Below are positions 59,542-64,000 of a stretch of 64,000 bases of DNA, in pieces. The DNA lies in contig NZ_LOHZ01000023.1 of the NCBI RefSeq assembly GCF_001601575.1, positions 62,001-126,000 of the forward strand. The letters are read 5' to 3'. Each line of letters starts with the position of its first letter. Positions within the stretch are counted from its first letter, which is position 1. The notes beneath the pieces were generated by a model. That model was not told the origin of the DNA and made no database searches. It saw only the letters and a list, made by a program, of their open reading frames with translations. A program made the position numbers and the translations under genes. This stretch comes from Thermovenabulum gondwanense. GTDB taxonomy: Bacteria; Bacillota; Thermosediminibacteria; Thermosediminibacterales; Thermosediminibacteraceae.

Positions 59542-61063
59542 TTATTTTATAATTTGATTTAAAGAGCCGTCAATTTTTAATTTATAAAAATGGTTTTCAC
59601 AAGCAACAGGGCCATGAGATAATTCTGTGCAATAAAAAATCCAATCACCGGCAATATAAATACCGATTATTTCACCTTTGACATTAGATATATTTGATAC
59701 AACAGTATCATTTGTGCCGTCTATTTTCATTCTACGAATTTGCTTATTAAAGTTGTCATTGTAGTAAATCCATTCTCCATTAACATTTATTCTATCAATA
59801 GCACTTAAACCAATATCACTAGTATATTCAAATTTCTTCAATATGGTTTCAGTACCTGTAGATAAATCTAACTTTCCTATTATTGTTTCCTTAAACGATA
59901 TAAAATCTGTATAGTAAACAAATCCATTTGACACAATATAGTTGTGTGCATTTGAGATTAGTCTTTTGAAATTAGTACCGTCAGTATTTATGCTGTATAA
60001 ATCATCCCATATTGTAAAGTATATCTTGTTGCCCTCTACGGAAATTATTTCAAATATATCCTCACGGTCAAGGATTTTTACAGGGTTTGAACCATCTAAA
60101 TTCATTTTATATAATCCATTATCTTTTTTATAATATATATAATCTCCGTAAACGACTATCTCCCATATTTTATCTTCTTGAGTTTTATGTGTGCTTAAAG
60201 CTATTTTTCCTGTTCCATCTGTATTCATTCTATAAACATCGGGTTCATTAAGTTCACCTGCCACAAAATAAATTTTGTTGTTAACAATTTGTAAATCACA
60301 AATAAATCCTTTTAATGAATACAGAAGTTTTTTCTGGCTCCCATTAGGTTTAGCTCTGTAAAGATAACTTATACCATAGCCAACATTTTTCTCTGTATTT
60401 GTTGTGATTATATAGTAAATCCAATCTCCATCTCTAACCACATATCCATAATTTACAAGATTTGATGACGTATTGCCTTTTTTTGCACTTAACTCCTTAA
60501 TAAGTTCATTCAACAAAGCACTATCTTTAGTGCTGTCAAAAGTATTTTCCTTCTCGCTTATAACGATTAAACCATTATTATAAAAGCAAGACTTTCCTAA
60601 AGCATTTTCAACAAAGGCTCTTAAAGGAACAAATATCCTTCCGTTAATGCTTCGTGCAGGAACGTCTAATGTATATTCAATTCCATCTATAAACATTTTG
60701 TCAGTATCTAATTGTATTCTAACAGTTCTTCCTTCTAATGTAGCTGTAACAGTTTTAGTATTTTTATCCCAATTAACACTCCAGCCAAGGCCCTCTGATA
60801 AGAAACGGAGAGGAATTAATACTCGGTCGTTTTCAACAACAGGAACTACATTTGGATTAGAAATATCTATATTCATTAAAATATCATTAAACATAAGCAT
60901 TTGGACTCCCAATAAGCATTATAACCGTATCTTTTAATTTATCTTCTCTACTACTGTTTGTATTATTGTAGTAAGATAATGCAAAGGTATTAATTGCCTG
61001 CGATAATAAAATTACTACTGTTAATATTAAAACTATAATTAATCTTATAAATTTTTTGCTCAT
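59542..61063 (-). pseudogene. Copper-amine-oxidase-N-like/DUF5050 exported protein, frameshifted
   Basis: Two overlapping frames form one protein. The first (start ATG 61063) has a signal peptide (MSKKFIRLIIVLILTVVILL) and ends IGSPNAYV then stop. The second resumes NDILMNIDISNPNVVPVVEN and has a Cu_amine_oxidN1 domain (LIPLRFLSEGLGW) followed by a DUF5050-type beta-propeller with repeated YYI/YRMNTDGT and IYFTIWDDLYSINTDG motifs. Removing one T from the GTTTAATG tract near 60889 restores one frame of about 505 residues. Surface binding role presumed. Confidence 0.78.
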
Positions 61064-61117
61064 GCGTAGGCCCCCTCTGCTTTCTTCTTTATTATTTTTT
61101 TGCACATACAAAATTAG

Positions 61118-61678
61118 TTACAACGGTTGTTTTATACGTGCTATTTTGGTCTTTATGGAGAATAAAGGCAATCTTTCTTTTTCCCATGCTCGCAAATCAT
61201 CAAGTAGGTCTATTTTTGCTAGTATAGAAATTGGTTCTATTATTTCTTCTTTTGGGGGTAGCCCTTTATTTTTACAAATATGTATTCTTTTTTCTATTCG
61301 TATATCAGAACTGTGGGGTTTTATACATTTCCATTCCATTTTGGTTGAATTTTGTTTAAATTCTTCTTTATGACGTTCAAATACGAAGTCCATAAAATCT
61401 TTTCTCATTTTTTTAGTTTTTAAAATATCTTCTAAAATATCAGAATCATTTAAGCGTAATCTGATAAAAATATTTTTTACATCTTTTATCTCTGATCTAA
61501 CAGAAGGTATTTCAACATGTATTATGCCTAAGTCATTATTTTTATATATTCCTTTAAAACCACAAATTTCCATTTCTTTTTTATAATCTTTTACGGTTAT
61601 AATATCACTAAATTTTTTATGCACCGCAAGTGCAATTTCTTCTATATAATTCTCATATTCTTTTTTAGTTGTAAGCAT
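61118..61678 (-). CDS. Hypothetical protein of an unknown three-gene operon, 186 aa
   Basis: Unrecognised soluble, mixed alpha/beta protein (starts MLTTKKEYENYIEEIALAVH; C-terminal PISILAKIDLLDDLRAWEKE). It is the third gene, 24 bp after the second. AAGGAGG precedes the ATG. No homology is evident to me. Confidence 0.65.
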   Translation of the reverse strand: MLTTKKEYENYIEEIALAVHKKFSDIITVKDYKKEMEICGFKGIYKNNDLGIIHVEIPSVRSEIKDVKNIFIRLRLNDSDILEDILKTKKMRKDFMDFVFERHKEEFKQNSTKMEWKCIKPHSSDIRIEKRIHICKNKGLPPKEEIIEPISILAKIDLLDDLRAWEKERLPLFSIKTKIARIKQPL

Positions 61679-61702
61679 AATGTAAACCTCCTTTTTTAAT
61701 AT

Positions 61703-62314
61703 TTAGAACTCTTTTTTATAAATCTCACATATAATATGATTTACAGATAATAAGTTTTTCTTTAAATCTATTTTTCCTGTTATCTTGGCTCTTAACGTAA
61801 ATTTCTTCAAATCGTTTCTGTAAAATATTTCAGATGATATTATTTCTGGAGAAGTATTTCTTATAGGATCACCTATTAAATCAGCCGCATCTAATGATAC
61901 ATTTTCAAAAAGTTCTTCAGGTAGTTCTTCTTTAGATAGCAGTTCATCATCCGCTATATCACTTATATCATCTATACCATCAAAAAGCCTTGATAATTCT
62001 TGTTCAAGTGATAATATTTTTAAAATATTATCAATTTGCTCATTTATATTTTTGTCCGGAACAAAAACCTTTAAGAAATCTATCATTTTATTTTTATTTT
62101 CGTTTTTCATTACCTCTTCTAAAATATTTTCTAGTGTTTTTCCATTATTTAGCTCTGCGACAAAACTCTTATAACTTCTCTTTTTTGTTTTTTCGTAAAA
62201 AAATTTAATATATTTTTCTATTTCATTTATTGAGAGATTGGGAGAAGATAAAATAGTTCTTACTATTGCCGCATTTGTTGCTACATCATAATATGTTTTT
62301 TCCTTTTTTTTCAT
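61703..62314 (-). CDS. Hypothetical protein of an unknown three-gene operon, 203 aa
   Basis: Unrecognised protein that is helical in its N-terminal 110 residues (TNAAIVRTILSSPNLSINEI, VFVPDKNINEQIDNILKIL), with an acidic linker (DDISDIADDELLSKEELPEE) and a beta-rich C-terminus. It overlaps the first gene by 4 bp (ATGA), so the two are translationally coupled. Confidence 0.65.
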   Translation of the reverse strand: MKKKEKTYYDVATNAAIVRTILSSPNLSINEIEKYIKFFYEKTKKRSYKSFVAELNNGKTLENILEEVMKNENKNKMIDFLKVFVPDKNINEQIDNILKILSLEQELSRLFDGIDDISDIADDELLSKEELPEELFENVSLDAADLIGDPIRNTSPEIISSEIFYRNDLKKFTLRAKITGKIDLKKNLLSVNHIICEIYKKEF

Positions 62315-62736
62315 ATTTTATCACCCCCTTTCTTAGTAATAATTTCCAGAGTATTACTTTCCAAATCAAAAGATACGGTAATCTTTGAATCATTTCTTAT
62401 TAAATCACCTATTATTAGGTTAAAAATACGTTTTAATCTATCTACTCGACCTTTAATTTTCTTGTGGCTTTTAGCTTTCCCAAAATTATTTCCATTTAGT
62501 TTTACTGTAATTTCTGTATCCAAAGGAATATTAGAACCAACTTCATTTTTTGCACCAAGCAGTAATATTCCATATTTGATTTCAGCATCTGTCACATAAT
62601 GTTCAATTGTATGCTTAGTATTTACCGTTTCGACTTTTACAACATTAGGTCTTGTTTCAATAATGCTTAATTCGTCTTTTTCTACGTTATAAAGCATTTC
62701 AATTGTAAAATCAACAATAAATTTTTTTAATTCCAT
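62311..62736 (-). CDS. Hypothetical protein of an unknown three-gene operon, 141 aa
   Basis: First gene. The C-terminal half (SHKKIKGRVDRLKRIFNLII then NDSKITVSFDLESNTLEI) resembles small beta-barrel domains seen next to nucleases, but I cannot name the family. AAGGAGG lies before the ATG. The operon lies in IS-rich accessory DNA, so a mobile or defence role is possible. Confidence 0.62.
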   Translation of the reverse strand: MELKKFIVDFTIEMLYNVEKDELSIIETRPNVVKVETVNTKHTIEHYVTDAEIKYGILLLGAKNEVGSNIPLDTEITVKLNGNNFGKAKSHKKIKGRVDRLKRIFNLIIGDLIRNDSKITVSFDLESNTLEIITKKGGDKI

Positions 62737-62942
62737 ATAAAATCCTCCTTCCCATTATTATCCATTTTTTTGTAATTTAATTTTATCTTGACTCTGCATA
62801 ATAATATTAACAATACTTTAGATAATTTTCAATATCAAAATATAATTTTTTAAAAATTATTTTTTTATCAAATATTATTCAATCTCATAAAATTAAACTA
62901 CACGAAAGCATAGTAACGCCAGTTCTTGTGATCCAACAAAAT
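62737..62942. other. A/T-rich upstream region of the unknown operon
   Basis: No gene is seen. It should contain the operon's promoter on the minus strand, but no convincing -35/-10 pair was found. Confidence 0.3.
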
Positions 62943-63017
62943 GGCAGTGTAAAATTTAAGTAGGTGAGAGGAAGGAAAAAGGGATAAAAACATAGAAAAA
63001 AGACCTCTCCGCCCAAA
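62943..63017 (+). repeat. 75-bp direct repeat, copy 2 (IS left end)
   Basis: Near-identical to 56185-56260, same orientation. It leads through AAAAAGGAGTGTGAGG into the ISLre2-like transposase remnant, indicating the true left end of that element. Confidence 0.85.
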
Positions 63018-63053
63018 ACAAAAACAAAACACTAAAAAGGAGTGTGAGGTCTT

Positions 63054-63553
63054 GTGTTAGATATTCGACAGATTGTCGGCGCAATCCTTTTTTTTGCACT
63101 GGACCCTTATCATCTTAGCAAACACCTTAAAGAAGCCCTTTGGTATGACGAGGAAACCTATGATAAACTATGCGAAGCTATTTATAAAGGTAACCTTAAA
63201 AGCATTTAAGAAACATTAAGAGGAGCGGTAAGAAAGGTTAAATGTAACCGGAGAAGAAGAATTCTTAAACTTTTAAACTATATTGCAGAGAATTGGTAAG
63301 GGATAGTTAACACAGAATCCTTGCAGAGAAAGCAAATAGAGAATTGGATAAATATACTAAATCATGGTCATTAAAGAGCAATAAAATCAAAGAAATACTT
63401 CAAATAAAAACAGAAAAGAGATATGGAGTAGAAGACGTAGAAGAATGGATTAGAGTATCTCTACCCGCATTAAGAGGGCCATATGCGGGTAGACCGTGGA
63501 TAAAGTATGTTTTAAAGGAATTAATCCGCTTTAATATTACGGCGATAATCTAA
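63054..63553 (+). pseudogene. ISLre2-family (UPF0236) transposase remnant
   Basis: The frame starting GTG 63054 reads LDIRQIVGAILFFALDPYHL, and continues past in-frame stops (after GNLKSI and AENW) with RRRRILKLLNYIAENW. After a shift the frame reads VEDVEEWIRVSLPALRGPYAGRPWIKYVL, the usual C-terminal block of ISLre2 transposases. The N-terminal half is deleted. It is clearly inactive. Confidence 0.78.
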
Positions 63554-63616
63554 ATCATAAAAAATAAAATACCATAAATAAAGTAATGGAAATTTATATG
63601 TGAAATATATAACATA

Positions 63617-63778
63617 TTACAAAAAAATAAAAGCAATAAACAGATTATGGCATACGATATCTTTTATATCCTCATTGTTTATAAACTGCTCCAAAGAAAC
63701 ATTACTTTTTAAAATAATTCTTTCTAAATGATATCTTATCAAATTTTTCTTTTTTGATATAACATCTCTTTTAACCAT
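63617..63778 (-). pseudogene. HepT-like remnant
   Basis: The 53-residue frame MVKRDVISKKKNLIRYHLER ends soon after IKDIVCHNLFIAFI. It matches the N-terminal half of DUF86/HepT proteins (LERI, SLEQF, DIVxHNLxxAI). The Rx4HxY-bearing C-terminal half is absent. Confidence 0.65.
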
Positions 63779-63838
63779 CGGCCAATTTCTTTCTTATTAT
63801 TTCTTTTGTTGATTTGAAATATTTACGTCATTCTTGAT

Positions 63839-63967
63839 TTAACAGAGGAGAAGTTCTATTTTACTTTTTCCTTCAGCAAAGGAACCAAAAAGATAAACAA
63901 ATTTTATATTTTCTTTAAGAACCATATAATTTTTTAAAGCCGAGATGATTTTTTCTAATAATAACAT
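63839..63967 (-). pseudogene. MNT-type nucleotidyltransferase remnant
   Basis: A 42-residue frame with FVYLFGSFAEGKSK, the start of the MntA active-site region, but the following SDxD is lost and the frame stops. AGGTGG precedes the ATG. With the HepT-like remnant it is a decayed second MntA/HepT pair. Confidence 0.65.
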
Positions 63968-64000
63968 ATCAAACCACCTGAAATTATTACACCATTATTA

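Noticed and set aside
1-64000. Search by eye for tRNA, rRNA and CRISPR arrays.
   Set aside because: No cloverleaf with TTC/CCA features, no rRNA block and no regularly spaced repeat were found. This is not a computed search.

Overview
The window reads as chromosome of a low-GC anaerobic Firmicute of class Clostridia, plausibly a thermophile. The basis is A/T-rich intergenic DNA, strong AGGAGG-type ribosome sites with many TTG/GTG starts, a tungsten-type aldehyde:ferredoxin oxidoreductase with NADH-linked partners, the DUF1659/DUF2922/YvrJ cassette, an ISLre2-like remnant, and lysine/glutamate-rich proteins. The genus cannot be fixed from sequence alone.

Layout. (1) 1-10,130, minus strand: start of a mannose-family PTS operon (EIIC partial, EIIB) behind a GntR/UTRA regulator; upstream, a complete peptide-scavenging operon, Dpp/Opp ATPases and permeases, an N-acyl-D-amino-acid deacylase, a lipoprotein binding protein and a membrane dipeptidase, behind a near-consensus sigma-A promoter. 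(2) 10,260-23,250: defence and stress island. VapBC lies between two near-identical terminators, followed by an O-antigen-ligase/TPR protein. A seven-gene minus operon then reads JetA, JetB, Uma2 nuclease, JetC, JetD, MntA, HepT: a Wadjet-type SMC system with an unusual internal Uma2 gene and a terminal nucleotidyltransferase/HEPN pair. A divergent ATPase with a DUF234-like C-terminus follows. (3) 23,270-30,205: small HTH gene, lipoprotein, unknown gene, chemotaxis receptor, DUF1659-DUF2922-YvrJ-amidase cassette, ComK-like protein and CheB. (4) 30,290-39,300: a coherent 5-oxoproline (pyroglutamate) module. It has an NtrC-type activator, an NRAMP-fold transporter lacking the usual metal ligands, a histidine kinase with a sodium/solute symporter, and divergent pxpABC plus DUF1445. 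Two copies of a 16-bp palindrome sit at enhancer distance from two sigma-54-like promoters, which ties these genes into one regulon.

(5) 39,300-43,870: a candidate C-rich small RNA, DegV, and a group made of a free-standing lipoyl-like domain, a Gate-domain transporter and a Nif3-like protein, with a structured 160-nt leader. (6) 44,500-50,200: ferredoxin, AOR, MoaD-like protein and NuoE/F/G-like subunits, arranged like an NADH-linked, possibly electron-bifurcating, aldehyde oxidoreductase. (7) 50,470-56,033: FCD-type GntR regulator, AtuA (DUF1446), DUF4387 and a TctCBA tripartite transporter, with a shared operator-like motif before the regulator and before atuA.

(8) 56,100-64,000: decayed accessory DNA. 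It holds IS fragments (IS21-, IS3- and ISLre2-like), a broken chemotaxis receptor, two paralogous tiny-peptide cassettes that look like type I toxin modules, a NERD protein, a frameshifted surface protein, an unknown three-gene operon and a degraded MntA/HepT pair. Two 75-bp direct repeats bracket about 6.7 kb of this region.

The strongest candidates for something undescribed are the paired tiny-ORF cassettes whose leaders and 3' regions are complementary with compensating base changes, the sigma-54-controlled NRAMP/oxoprolinase regulon, and the Uma2-containing Wadjet operon.
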